Source: Chloroflexota bacterium (GTDB lineage: Bacteria; Chloroflexota; UBA11872; VXNJ01). Taken from it: DNA of 6,601 bases. The DNA is taken from assembly GCA_026708165.1 (NCBI GenBank), contig JAPOVO010000325.1:1-6601 (forward strand), read 5' to 3'. The notes below the pieces were generated by a model. That model searched no databases and was not told the origin of the DNA. It worked only from the letters and a program-made list of their open reading frames with translations. Numbering within the stretch: the stretch's first letter is position 1; the number at the start of each line of letters is the position of its first letter. This document shows, one piece after another, positions 1 through 5,739 of the stretch. Position numbers and translations under genes: made by a program.

Positions 1-52
1 GCGCGCTGGACCACACGTTGGGGACTTCCACGAACGGCCAGTGACCGCTCCC

Positions 53-547
53 CTAGTACTCGGTGAAGTGGAGCACGGAGTCGATCGAGCGACGCCGCGG
101 CGCGCGCAGATTGAGCTTGTAGTAGCCAAAGAGAACGAGCGCGAGGACGGTCTGCTCCTCCGGGAGCCGCAGGAGCTTCTTGATCCGGCCCACGTTTCCG
201 AGCGTGTCCACCCAGCAGCCGCCCAGTCCCAGATCGTGCGCCATCAACATCATGTTCTGAACGGCCGCCGACGCGCTCTGCACCCAGGCGAGGTTCTCGC
301 GCGTGTATTTGTGCGAGTACGTTACGAAAATCGCGACCGGCGCGAGAGTGATGAACCTAGTCTCTTCGGCTATCTGGTCGATGAGCTCCGGGTCGTCGAC
401 GGCGATGAACTCCCACAGTTGAAGATTGCAGGCGCTTGGGGCGTAGCGGGCGGCGTCGATGATTTGGTCGACGACCTCGCGCGGAACGGGGTCTTTCTTG
501 AACTTGCGTACCGTTCGACGGCTGAAGATTGCTTCTTGGAGTTCCAA
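53..547 (-). CDS. Nitroreductase family protein (short, FMN-dependent)
   Basis: A 164-residue flavoprotein of the nitroreductase superfamily, expected to use FMN and NAD(P)H for two-electron reduction in the cytoplasm; the true substrate is unknown. Visible motifs are the N-terminal FMN-phosphate region with R10-R11 and R14, the PSACNLQLWEF block (residues 37-47, matching the family PSxxNxQPWxF), the helix with QSASAAVQNMMLMA (90-103) that forms the dimer core, and GLGGCWV (107-113). The C-terminal APRRRS stretch is also typical. The start is TTG at 547-545: the protein then begins MELQEAIFSRRTVR, as family members do. The frame stays open upstream to a TAG at 589-587 but offers no ATG, GTG or better context, and no clear Shine-Dalgarno is seen. 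At 164 residues it is at the short end of the family. It is transcribed divergently from the epimerase; its downstream neighbour lies outside the window. Confidence 0.9.
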   Translation of the reverse strand: MELQEAIFSRRTVRKFKKDPVPREVVDQIIDAARYAPSACNLQLWEFIAVDDPELIDQIAEETRFITLAPVAIFVTYSHKYTRENLAWVQSASAAVQNMMLMAHDLGLGGCWVDTLGNVGRIKKLLRLPEEQTVLALVLFGYYKLNLRAPRRRSIDSVLHFTEY

Positions 548-653
548 ATGAATCAGACTTTGCAGGTGGCCAGCCAGAGATATTGCCTAATATAGCGTCT
601 GATTTCCACGGGCGGGTCGATTTTGCCGGTTCACATTGTTTGAGAGGGGTGCA
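548..653. promoter_or_regulatory. Divergent promoter region with two nested inverted repeats
   Basis: This 106-bp gap must hold the promoters of the nitroreductase (-) and the epimerase (+). It contains an AT-rich island at 580-594 in an otherwise GC-rich window. On the minus strand TATATT (594-589) matches 5 of 6 bases of a sigma-70 -10 box, 41 nt from the nitroreductase TTG; no convincing -35 box sits 16-18 nt upstream of it. On the plus strand TAATAT (588-593) is a weaker -10 candidate. Two inverted repeats are present. ATATT (580-584) and AATAT (589-593) flank a GCCT centre. AATCAGAC (551-558) is matched perfectly by GTCTGATT (597-604). An operator for a dimeric regulator is possible but no regulator is encoded nearby. 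The promoter elements are tentative. Confidence 0.35.
642..649 (+). promoter_or_regulatory. Ribosome binding site that sets the epimerase start
   Basis: The purine run GAGAGGGG ends 4 nt before the TTG at 654, and its GAGG core (644-647) is 6 nt from it, a normal Shine-Dalgarno spacing. The alternative in-frame TTG at 636 lies upstream of this run and would place it inside the coding sequence, so 654 is preferred. Confidence 0.65.
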
Positions 654-1589
654 TTGACGCGATCGCTGGTTACAGGCGGGGCCGGTTTTCTGGGATCTCA
701 TCTTGTAGATGCGCTGGTCGACCGGGGCGACGAGGTAGCGGCGCTAGACAATCTCGTCACCGGGAAGCGGGAGAAGCTGCATCCCGACGCCCGGCTCATC
801 GAGGCAGATGTGCTCGACGTGGATCGCGTCCGCGGTGAGATCGAGGGTTTTCGGCCAGATTTCGTTTTTCATCTCGCAGCGCAGGCCGACCCCAAGCGCG
901 CGTTTACCGATCCCGGATTCGACGCCGAAGTGAATGTGAAGGGGACCATCAACGTGGCGCTGGCGGCCCTGGAATCCGGCGCACGCAAGCTGGTCTTTAC
1001 GTCTACCGGGGGGGCGATGTACGGGAGCCCCGACCCCTCGATACTGCCCGTGGATGAGAGTTTTCCAGTGGCGCCGGCGTCGCCTTACGGAATGTCGAAG
1101 TATTGCGCCGAACTATATCTGGGGATGCTGGGAATGCAGCGCGGCCTGGAGTATTCGATTCTTCGCCCCGCCAACGTGTACGGTCCCAGGCAAGAGCCGG
1201 AATCGGAAGTCGGCGTGGTGCTGATCTTTCTGCAGCAGATGCTGGCGGGAGTGACGCCGACGATGCGAGGGTTCGGCAAGGCAACACGCGATTACGTGTT
1301 CGTTGGGGACGTCGTGCAGGCGCTAGTGCTCGCGTCCGAGCGGGGCCGAGCAAGGCCGTATCACGTCGGCAGCGGAGTAGAGGTGGACGTAGAGACGATT
1401 TTCGAGGGTCTGCAAAGACGACTAGACACTTCGGTCACACCCGAGCGCGTTCCGCTGGCACCGGGCGAGGTCGAAAGAATGGCGCTGGACGCGAGCCTGG
1501 CGGCGAAGGAGCTAGGCTGGCGACCGAAGTATTCGCTGGACGAGGGGCTGGACGAGACCGTGGAACACCTGGAGTCGGGCCGCCGTTAG
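654..1589 (+). CDS. NAD-dependent epimerase/dehydratase (extended SDR, GalE-like)
   Basis: A 311-residue extended short-chain dehydrogenase/reductase, probably a UDP-sugar 4-epimerase or related nucleotide-sugar enzyme feeding cell-envelope glycan synthesis. It acts in the cytoplasm with bound NAD. From the TTG at 654 the protein has the Rossmann motif TGGAGFLGSH (G8, G11, G14), an acidic D32 at the end of beta-2 expected to bind NAD ribose, D52 in EADVLD, HLAAQAD (73-79) and NVKGT (94-98). The catalytic set is T118 with Y145 and K149 (SPYGMSK). RPANVYGPRQ and the TRDYVFVGDVV block mark the substrate-binding half. An in-frame TTG at 636 would add six residues but ignores the ribosome binding site, and family members start just before the LVTGGAGF strand. 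Substrate specificity (glucose, GlcNAc, or a dehydratase/reductase role) cannot be read from sequence alone. It converges on the RCK operon. Confidence 0.92.
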   Translation: MTRSLVTGGAGFLGSHLVDALVDRGDEVAALDNLVTGKREKLHPDARLIEADVLDVDRVRGEIEGFRPDFVFHLAAQADPKRAFTDPGFDAEVNVKGTINVALAALESGARKLVFTSTGGAMYGSPDPSILPVDESFPVAPASPYGMSKYCAELYLGMLGMQRGLEYSILRPANVYGPRQEPESEVGVVLIFLQQMLAGVTPTMRGFGKATRDYVFVGDVVQALVLASERGRARPYHVGSGVEVDVETIFEGLQRRLDTSVTPERVPLAPGEVERMALDASLAAKELGWRPKYSLDEGLDETVEHLESGRR

Positions 1590-1593
1590 GCCG

Positions 1594-1609
1594 CGAGTCA
1601 CCTGACTCG
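1594..1609. terminator. Palindrome at the convergent gene junction, possible bidirectional terminator
   Basis: CGAGTC (1594-1599) pairs with GACTCG (1604-1609) around an ACCT loop; the inner A and T also pair, giving 7-bp arms around CC. It spans the 8-bp gap between the epimerase stop and the RCK gene stop, overlapping the last codons of the latter. There is no T-run on either side, so it is not a canonical intrinsic terminator. A role in ending convergent transcripts is inferred from position only. Confidence 0.35.
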
Positions 1610-2284
1610 GACGACCACCTCGGGTTCGGTGAGATATTGCCGCACCTCCGCTTCCATGTCGGTGCGGATTAGAGCGACCAGCATGTCACCCGACTGCAGG
1701 CGGAGGTCAGTCTGCGGCAGCAAGGTGTCCGTTCCGCGAATGATGAGGCACAGATTGCCGCCCATGCCCCTAAGGTTCACTTCACCAATGGTGCGAGAAA
1801 CGGCCTGTGAATCCTCCGGGAGCTTTATCTCGACAAGCTCCAAATCGCTTTCGTCAAGTCGAAGCAGGTGGACGATGGCGCCGGTGGGAATGTCCTGCTC
1901 GATCATCGAGAGAATCAGGTCGGTGCTACTGACGGTGTGATCGACGCCCAGCCGCTTGAAGATGATCGCGTTTTTGGGATTGTTGATTCTCGCGATGGTC
2001 CTTGCTTTCTCATGGGAGAGGGTCCGGGCTAGCTGGCAGATTATGAGGTTGTCCTCGTCGTCGCCGGTCACGGCGATGACGAGGTCGGCGCGCGTGACGC
2101 CAGCATGAAGAAGCCAACGCCCTTCGCAGGCGTCGTGAGGGTGAACGATGCTGCCGAGGTCCATCGACAGCGTGTGCGCCCTGCGGCGGTTCTTCTCGAT
2201 CAGAACGATCTCATGGCCCATGTTCAGCAGGGCCTTGGACAGGTGATACCCGACCTTTCCGCCTCCGGCGACTACGGTGAACAT
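1598..2284 (-). CDS. TrkA/KtrA-type RCK protein, potassium uptake regulator (full length)
   Basis: A 228-residue cytoplasmic gating subunit of a Trk/Ktr-type potassium transporter. RCK proteins form rings under the membrane channel and bind NAD(H) or ATP/ADP. RCK_N spans about residues 1-130: GxGxxG at G7, G9, G12, acidic E30 closing beta-2 (NAD-like ligand binding), DACE (51-54), and AVTGDDEDN (71-79). RCK_C spans about 145-222 and carries the ELVEIKLPEDSQ, IGEVNL and LQSGDMLVAL blocks. Length matches KtrA/CeoC-type proteins. The ATG at 2284 follows directly on the TAG of the upstream RCK gene, so the two are very likely co-transcribed and translationally coupled; a GGAG lies 11 nt upstream, slightly far. 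No membrane TrkH/KtrB gene is in the window. It ends head-on to the epimerase gene. Confidence 0.92.
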   Translation of the reverse strand: MFTVVAGGGKVGYHLSKALLNMGHEIVLIEKNRRRAHTLSMDLGSIVHPHDACEGRWLLHAGVTRADLVIAVTGDDEDNLIICQLARTLSHEKARTIARINNPKNAIIFKRLGVDHTVSSTDLILSMIEQDIPTGAIVHLLRLDESDLELVEIKLPEDSQAVSRTIGEVNLRGMGGNLCLIIRGTDTLLPQTDLRLQSGDMLVALIRTDMEAEVRQYLTEPEVVVRVR

Positions 2285-2710
2285 CTACTTGCCATCTCCG
2301 TTGGCCGCGCCTGCCGACCCCAGGGCTTCGCGAATTTTCAATGCGCCCACCGTGGTCGGGCATATCGTGGTCAACCCCGACGCCGCGTAGGCTTCGCTCC
2401 GCACGGGATCGCTGCATCTCGCGACGACTTTTTCGACGCCGAATATCTTCTGGGCGATCTGGGCGGACATCAGGTTGCTGTTGTCGCCGTTGGTGGTGGT
2501 TATGAATGCGTCGGCGCGTTCCACACCGGCGATCTTCAGGACGTCTTCGTCGATGCCGTTGCCAGTTATGGTGGACCCCTGGAAATCGTCGCCAAGCCGC
2601 GTGAATGAGTCGGGATCTTTGTCAATGATTACGACGGCGTGTCCCTCGTCACAGAAGTCCGTGGCCAGGAGAGCACCCACGCGGCCGCAGCCGACGATTA
2701 TCACGTACAC
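2285..2710 (-). CDS. RCK_N-only TrkA-like NAD-binding protein (short)
   Basis: A 141-residue protein containing only the Rossmann-type RCK_N (TrkA-N) domain. It shows GCGRVG (7-12, GxGxxG), acidic D30 in IIDKDP, the ITGNGIDEDVLKIAG block and TTNGDNSN, all in canonical order. The usual C-terminal RCK_C domain (about 80 residues) is missing: after the last RCK_N helix (VGALKIREAL) there is a short Ala/Gly-rich tail and a stop. The start is GTG at 2710, supported by a GGAG 7 nt upstream. It is the first gene of the pair; its stop codon abuts the ATG of the full-length RCK gene. Tandem RCK genes are known (for example mycobacterial ceoBC), and by analogy the two products may form a mixed ring, but the lack of RCK_C makes this pair asymmetric. 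I see no frameshift that would restore the missing domain. Confidence 0.87.
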   Translation of the reverse strand: MYVIIVGCGRVGALLATDFCDEGHAVVIIDKDPDSFTRLGDDFQGSTITGNGIDEDVLKIAGVERADAFITTTNGDNSNLMSAQIAQKIFGVEKVVARCSDPVRSEAYAASGLTTICPTTVGALKIREALGSAGAANGDGK

Positions 2711-2717
2711 AATGCCG

Positions 2718-2721
2718 CTCC
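2718..2721 (-). promoter_or_regulatory. Ribosome binding site supporting the GTG start at 2710
   Basis: GGAG on the minus strand with a 7-nt spacer to the GTG start codon of the RCK_N-only gene. It supports this non-ATG start, after which the protein reads directly into the first Rossmann strand. Confidence 0.65.
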
Positions 2722-2789
2722 TTTAGCCCGCCCTCCGAACATCGAGGCTTTCGATCCGCCCACGAGAGCAGAGCTAGGTCGTCTTTGAA

Positions 2790-2847
2790 TACCCGCCGGG
2801 CGAGCGGGTTGCGGGGAGTGGTTCGACAAGCTCACCACGAACGGAGT
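2790..2847. repeat. REP-like/MITE-like repeat segment flanked by an 8-bp direct repeat
   Basis: The core at 2822-2841 reads TTCGACAAGCTCACCACGAA, with GTTCG/CGAAC arms (2821-2825 and 2838-2842). Its minus strand contains GAGCTTGTCGAA, a motif I recognise from short intergenic repeats of many bacterial genomes, where it gives spurious peptides such as RGELVEP and VVSLSNH. A GC hairpin (2791-2809) lies in the same segment. The octamer TCTTTGAA occurs just outside both ends (2782-2789 and 2848-2855), as a target-site duplication would. No transposase is encoded, so it would be a passive element. The REP identification is fairly good; the element boundaries are inferred. Confidence 0.55.
2791..2809. 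repeat. GC-rich hairpin
   Basis: ACCCGC (2791-2796) and GCGGGT (2804-2809) form a perfect 6-bp stem around a 7-nt loop. It lies at the left end of the REP-like segment and upstream of both flanking genes, so it is more likely part of the repeat than a terminator. Confidence 0.45.
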
Positions 2848-2864
2848 TCTTTGAAGGCTCGCTG

Positions 2865-2891
2865 GGCAACCGGATAGCCGCCGGGGTTGCC
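2865..2891. repeat. Inverted repeat upstream of NIPSNAP gene
   Basis: GGCAACC (2865-2871) and GGTTGCC (2885-2891) are perfect 7-bp arms around a 13-nt spacer. It sits 70 bp before the NIPSNAP start, where a promoter or operator would be expected, and just outside the REP-like segment. Its role is unknown; it could be an operator or another repeat remnant. Confidence 0.4.
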
Positions 2892-2960
2892 GAATGCGGG
2901 TACATTGGGCGAATCTGTTGGGAGCGGACGCGGCTAACGACAAAGCGGGAGGCCACACTC

Positions 2961-3284
2961 ATGATTTATGAACTGCGTACGTATTACATCATGCCCGGCA
3001 AGATGCCGGACATACAGAGCAGGTTCGCCAACCATACGCTTGGCTTCTTCGAGAAGCATGGGGTCCAGGTCGTGGGATTCTGGACCGAACTGGTCGGGCA
3101 AAACGACACGTTGGTCTATATCACGGCCTTTGAGAGCATGGCGGACCGCGAAGAAAAGTGGACCGCGTTCATGACTGATCCAGGATGGCTCGCGGTCCGC
3201 GCGGAGACGGAGAAGGACGGGCAGATCGTCGCGCGGGTCGAGAACCGGATTCTGCAGCCGACCGAATTCTCGCCGCTACAGTAG
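2961..3284 (+). CDS. NIPSNAP family protein
   Basis: A 107-residue protein of the NIPSNAP family, which adopts a dimeric ferredoxin-like alpha/beta fold. Bacterial members often sit beside oxidoreductase or degradative genes, but their biochemical role is unsettled. Family features are the opening MIYELRTYYIMPGKM strand-turn, GFFEKHGVQVVGFW with the aromatic-rich second strand, the LVYITAFESMADREEKW block, and the C-terminal ILQPTEFSPLQ tail. Length is normal for a single-domain member. The ATG at 2961 has a strong GGGAGG (2947-2952) with an 8-nt spacer. The SDR gene follows after 13 nt, so the two probably form an operon and may act on the same, unidentified, pathway. Confidence 0.9.
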   Translation: MIYELRTYYIMPGKMPDIQSRFANHTLGFFEKHGVQVVGFWTELVGQNDTLVYITAFESMADREEKWTAFMTDPGWLAVRAETEKDGQIVARVENRILQPTEFSPLQ

Positions 3285-3297
3285 GAATGAAGCGCTG

Positions 3298-4077
3298 ATG
3301 GCAGATCAAAGCAGCAATGACGGAGAGTTTTCACTCGAAGGGCGGGTGGCGCTGGTTACCGGAGGCGGCCGGGGGATTGGCGAAGGCATCTGCATGGGGT
3401 TCGCCAATGCCGGGGCCGATCTGGTGGTCGCGGCGCGCTCGGCGGACGAAATCAACCGGGTCGCCGCCGCCGCGCAAGCGCTTGGGCGGCGGGCTATCGC
3501 CGTGGAGACCGACGTGGGCGACCTCGACTCGCTCGACCGGCTGTTCGAGGCCGTGAGGGGGGAGTATGGACGCCTGGACATACTCGCCAACTGCGCTGGG
3601 GTAAACGTTCGCAAGCCGGCGCTGGAAGTCCTGCCGGAAGACTGGGACTTCGTTCACAACATCAACCTTCGCGGGATGTTCTTTGCGTGCCAGCACGCGT
3701 TGAGGATGATGGACGGCGGAGAGTATGGAAGGATAATCAACATAGCTTCGCTGGCCACGTTCCTCGGGATAAATCCGTTGACGGTGTACAGCGCCAGCAA
3801 GGGAGGAGTGGGGCAGCTTACGAAGGCGCTGGCGATCGAATTCGCCACGCAGCCGATTACGGTCAACGCCATCGCGCCGGGCTACATACACACCGAAATG
3901 ACCAAACCGGTGTTCGAGCATCCAGAGCGGGGCCCGTGGGTTATGAGCAGGATTCCGGCGCGCAGGTGGGGCTGGCCTCGGGATATCGCGGGAGCGGCGG
4001 TATTTCTGGCGTCTCCGGCGGCGGCCTACGTTACCGGGCAAGTGCTGGCGGTCGATGGCGGGTGGCTTGCAGGATAG
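3298..4077 (+). CDS. Classical SDR oxidoreductase (FabG-like)
   Basis: A 259-residue NAD(P)-dependent alcohol/ketone oxidoreductase of the classical SDR family. The cofactor motif TGGGRGIG (T21-G28) follows beta-1; R47 after beta-2 (VVAARS) favours NADP(H). D72 is in the ETDVGD adenine-binding block, and NCAG (98-101) replaces the usual NNAG. The catalytic tetrad is complete: N123, S151, Y164 and K168 (YSASK). IAPGYIHTEM and the C-terminal VTGQVLAVDGGW complete the family pattern. Length is standard. The ATG at 3298 follows the NIPSNAP stop by 13 nt, with AGGA overlapping that stop as a weak ribosome binding site, which suggests translational coupling. FabG-like enzymes have many substrates; as there are no fatty-acid synthesis genes nearby, a gluconate/sugar or xenobiotic dehydrogenase is as likely as a ketoacyl-ACP reductase. 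Confidence 0.94.
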   Translation: MADQSSNDGEFSLEGRVALVTGGGRGIGEGICMGFANAGADLVVAARSADEINRVAAAAQALGRRAIAVETDVGDLDSLDRLFEAVRGEYGRLDILANCAGVNVRKPALEVLPEDWDFVHNINLRGMFFACQHALRMMDGGEYGRIINIASLATFLGINPLTVYSASKGGVGQLTKALAIEFATQPITVNAIAPGYIHTEMTKPVFEHPERGPWVMSRIPARRWGWPRDIAGAAVFLASPAAAYVTGQVLAVDGGWLAG

Positions 4078-4128
4078 GGGTAAGGTCTAAAAGTGGGGCG
4101 GAGTAGATTTCGAGTGGAGTTGGCCTAG

Positions 4129-4701
4129 ATGGAAGTCCTCGAGGCAATACGCACGCGGCGCAGCGTCAAGCGCCTTACCGACCAGTCGCCGTCGCGTCGC
4201 GACATCGAGGAAATGCTGGAAGCGGCGCTATGGGCACCCAATCATCACTTTACGGAGCCGTGGCAGTTTCACGTTATCGCCGGGGACGAGCGCGCCAAGA
4301 TGAGCGAGCACGTGGCCGCAGCGATCGAGCGCGAGTCGACGCCAGGCGACGAAGCCGCGGCGGCTGCCGCCACGAAAGCCAGAGGCGCGCTCTTGCGGGC
4401 GCCCGTGGTCATAGCGGTGACGGTGTGCGTAAACGATGACCCGGTGCTGGCCCTCGAGGACTACGCGGCGGCTTGCTGCGCTATCCAGAATCTGACGCTT
4501 GCGGCCTGGTCGAGGGGTATCGGAAGCAAATGGAGAACTGGCGCCATGTGTCTCTACGCCTCGGCCAAGGAGTACCTGGGCGTGAGCCAGGACGACTGCG
4601 TCGTCGGTTACATCTATCTGGGCTATCCGGGGCGAAACGCCGTTGGCAAGGGACGGGAGCGCAGCCGGGATTGCATTCGCTGGCTCGGCTGGAACGAATA
4701 G
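4129..4701 (+). CDS. Nitroreductase family protein (YdjA-like)
   Basis: A 190-residue FMN-dependent oxidoreductase close in pattern to the E. coli YdjA subgroup (183 residues). It has R10-R11-S-V-K near the N-terminus for FMN phosphate, the subgroup-specific APNHHFTEPWQF block (36-47), a DYAAACCAIQNLTLAA core helix, GIGSKWRTGAM around the flavin, and a Trp-rich C-terminus (RWLGWNE). The ATG at 4129 has GGAG (4116-4119) 9 nt upstream. It lies 51 bp after the SDR gene on the same strand and 49 bp before the ABC ATPase, so it may be co-transcribed with either. It differs clearly from the nitroreductase at the left end of the window in signature (APNHH versus APSACN) and is not a recent duplicate. 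Physiological substrate unknown. Confidence 0.92.
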   Translation: MEVLEAIRTRRSVKRLTDQSPSRRDIEEMLEAALWAPNHHFTEPWQFHVIAGDERAKMSEHVAAAIERESTPGDEAAAAAATKARGALLRAPVVIAVTVCVNDDPVLALEDYAAACCAIQNLTLAAWSRGIGSKWRTGAMCLYASAKEYLGVSQDDCVVGYIYLGYPGRNAVGKGRERSRDCIRWLGWNE

Positions 4702-4750
4702 TCGACCGGGGCGGAATCGGCCCTGCGCCAACGTCCAGGCGTAGTAAGCG

Positions 4751-5734
4751 ATGACGGCCGACATCAGCGTGCGGAACCTCGTCAAGCACTACTTGGTGCC
4801 CGTGCGCGAGGGCGGGCTGCGGGCGTCCATCAAAGGCGTGTTCAAACGGCGGCACCGGCGAGTGCGCGCGGTGGACGGCATTTCGTTCGAAGTCGCGAAG
4901 GGCGAGATAGTCGGATTCCTGGGACCCAACGGAGCCGGCAAGACTACGGCGCTGAAAGTTCTAAGCGGCTTGCTGTATCCAACGGACGGTGAGGTAGCCG
5001 TGCTCGGTCATACGCCATGGCAGCGAAGGCGCGATTTTCTGAGCCGGATGACGCTGATAATGGGTCAGCGTCAGCAGCTTTTCTGGGACCTGCCGGGGAT
5101 CGATACGTTCCTAGTCAACAAGGCGGTGTTCGGTCTGGACGAACCGACTTTCGAATCGTCTTTCAATCTGCTCTCGGAGATGCTCGAGCTGGGCGATCTG
5201 CTGTACAAGCCGGTGCGCCAGCTATCGCTAGGCGAGCGGATGAAATCTGAATTGGCGGCGGGGCTTCTGCATTCGCCCAGCGTGCTGTTTCTCGATGAGC
5301 CGACGCTTGGTCTCGACGTCACCATGCAGCAGCGAATAAGGCAGTTCATCAAGGACTACAACGCCGCGACCGGGGCGACAATTCTGTTGACGAGTCACTA
5401 CATGGCCGACGTCAAGGCGCTGGCGGAACGTGTCATCGTGATCGACCAGGGACGCGTACTCTATGACGGCCTGCTGCAAGGGCTTGTTGAAAGTTACGCG
5501 CCTCACAAGACAATCACGCTGCACTTCGAGCAGCCGGTGGACGTCAAGGACCTGGAGCGGTACGGCGAGGTCGAGCGTATCGACGATTTGCAGTTTCGGG
5601 TCAAAACGGCCAAGGACGCCGCTCCGGGCGCCACCGCCCGCCTGCTCGCCGACCTGCCGGTGGCGGACCTGAGCGTGGAGGACCCAGCTCTGGAAGATGT
5701 GATCGACCAAGTGTTCCGAACGGCTGCCGAATAG
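4751..5734 (+). CDS. ABC-2 type exporter ATP-binding protein (COG4586-like)
   Basis: A 327-residue ATPase that powers an ABC-2 type exporter. Walker A is GPNGAGKT (58-65), the Q-loop is near Q106 (MGQRQQLFWDLP), the signature is LSLGE (158-162), Walker B is VLFLDE (178-183), the D-loop GLD is at 187-189, and the switch histidine is H216 (TSH). An N-terminal extension rich in basic residues (about 15-40) precedes the core, and a C-terminal regulatory domain of about 90 residues follows. The RMKSELAAGLLHSP run after the signature is characteristic of COG4586, the NatA-related group that pairs with COG4587 and COG3694 permeases; a cyanobacterial set of this type has been linked to methyl viologen export. 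The permease begins 5 nt after its stop. The ribosome binding site before the ATG at 4751 is weak. Confidence 0.94.
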   Translation: MTADISVRNLVKHYLVPVREGGLRASIKGVFKRRHRRVRAVDGISFEVAKGEIVGFLGPNGAGKTTALKVLSGLLYPTDGEVAVLGHTPWQRRRDFLSRMTLIMGQRQQLFWDLPGIDTFLVNKAVFGLDEPTFESSFNLLSEMLELGDLLYKPVRQLSLGERMKSELAAGLLHSPSVLFLDEPTLGLDVTMQQRIRQFIKDYNAATGATILLTSHYMADVKALAERVIVIDQGRVLYDGLLQGLVESYAPHKTITLHFEQPVDVKDLERYGEVERIDDLQFRVKTAKDAAPGATARLLADLPVADLSVEDPALEDVIDQVFRTAAE

Positions 5735-5739
5735 CGGCT

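Larger units (their letters stand above)
2711..2960. other. 250-bp divergent intergenic region (RCK operon / NIPSNAP operon)
   Basis: This non-coding stretch separates the minus-strand RCK pair from the plus-strand NIPSNAP-SDR genes and should contain both promoters. I could not identify a convincing -35/-10 pair on either strand. It holds a REP-like repeat, two GC-rich hairpins and a direct repeat, described separately. The short reading frames crossing it translate the repeat and resemble no known protein. Confidence 0.7.

Noticed and set aside
41..595. Plus-strand open frame of 184 codons over the first nitroreductase
   Set aside because: It mirrors the nitroreductase on the opposite strand; the translation shows no recognisable domain, whereas the minus strand has full nitroreductase motifs.
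636..653. Upstream TTG start for the epimerase
   Set aside because: It would place the purine-rich ribosome binding site inside the coding region and add six residues not typical of the family.
2105..2608. Plus-strand open frame across both RCK genes
   Set aside because: It crosses the junction of two well-supported genes in antisense and has no domain pattern; common in GC-rich DNA.
2741..2755. ATCGA/TCGAT 5-bp inverted repeat upstream of the RCK operon
   Set aside because: Arms too short with no supporting promoter context; expected by chance in a 250-bp region.
2701..2962. Two minus-strand small open frames (85 and 62 codons) in the intergenic region
   Set aside because: They translate the REP-like repeat (VVSLSNH and RGELVEP peptides) and have no family features; spurious.
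3563..3729. Direct repeat GAGTATGGA at 3563 and 3721
   Set aside because: Both copies encode the EYGR residues of separate SDR segments in the same frame; explained by coding.
3331..4041. 236-codon minus-strand open frame antisense to the SDR gene
   Set aside because: Arg/Pro/His-rich composition without motifs, lying wholly inside an SDR gene with a complete catalytic tetrad.
4702..4750. Possible promoter before the ABC ATPase gene
   Set aside because: No recognisable -35/-10 pair and no clear hairpin in this 49-bp gap.
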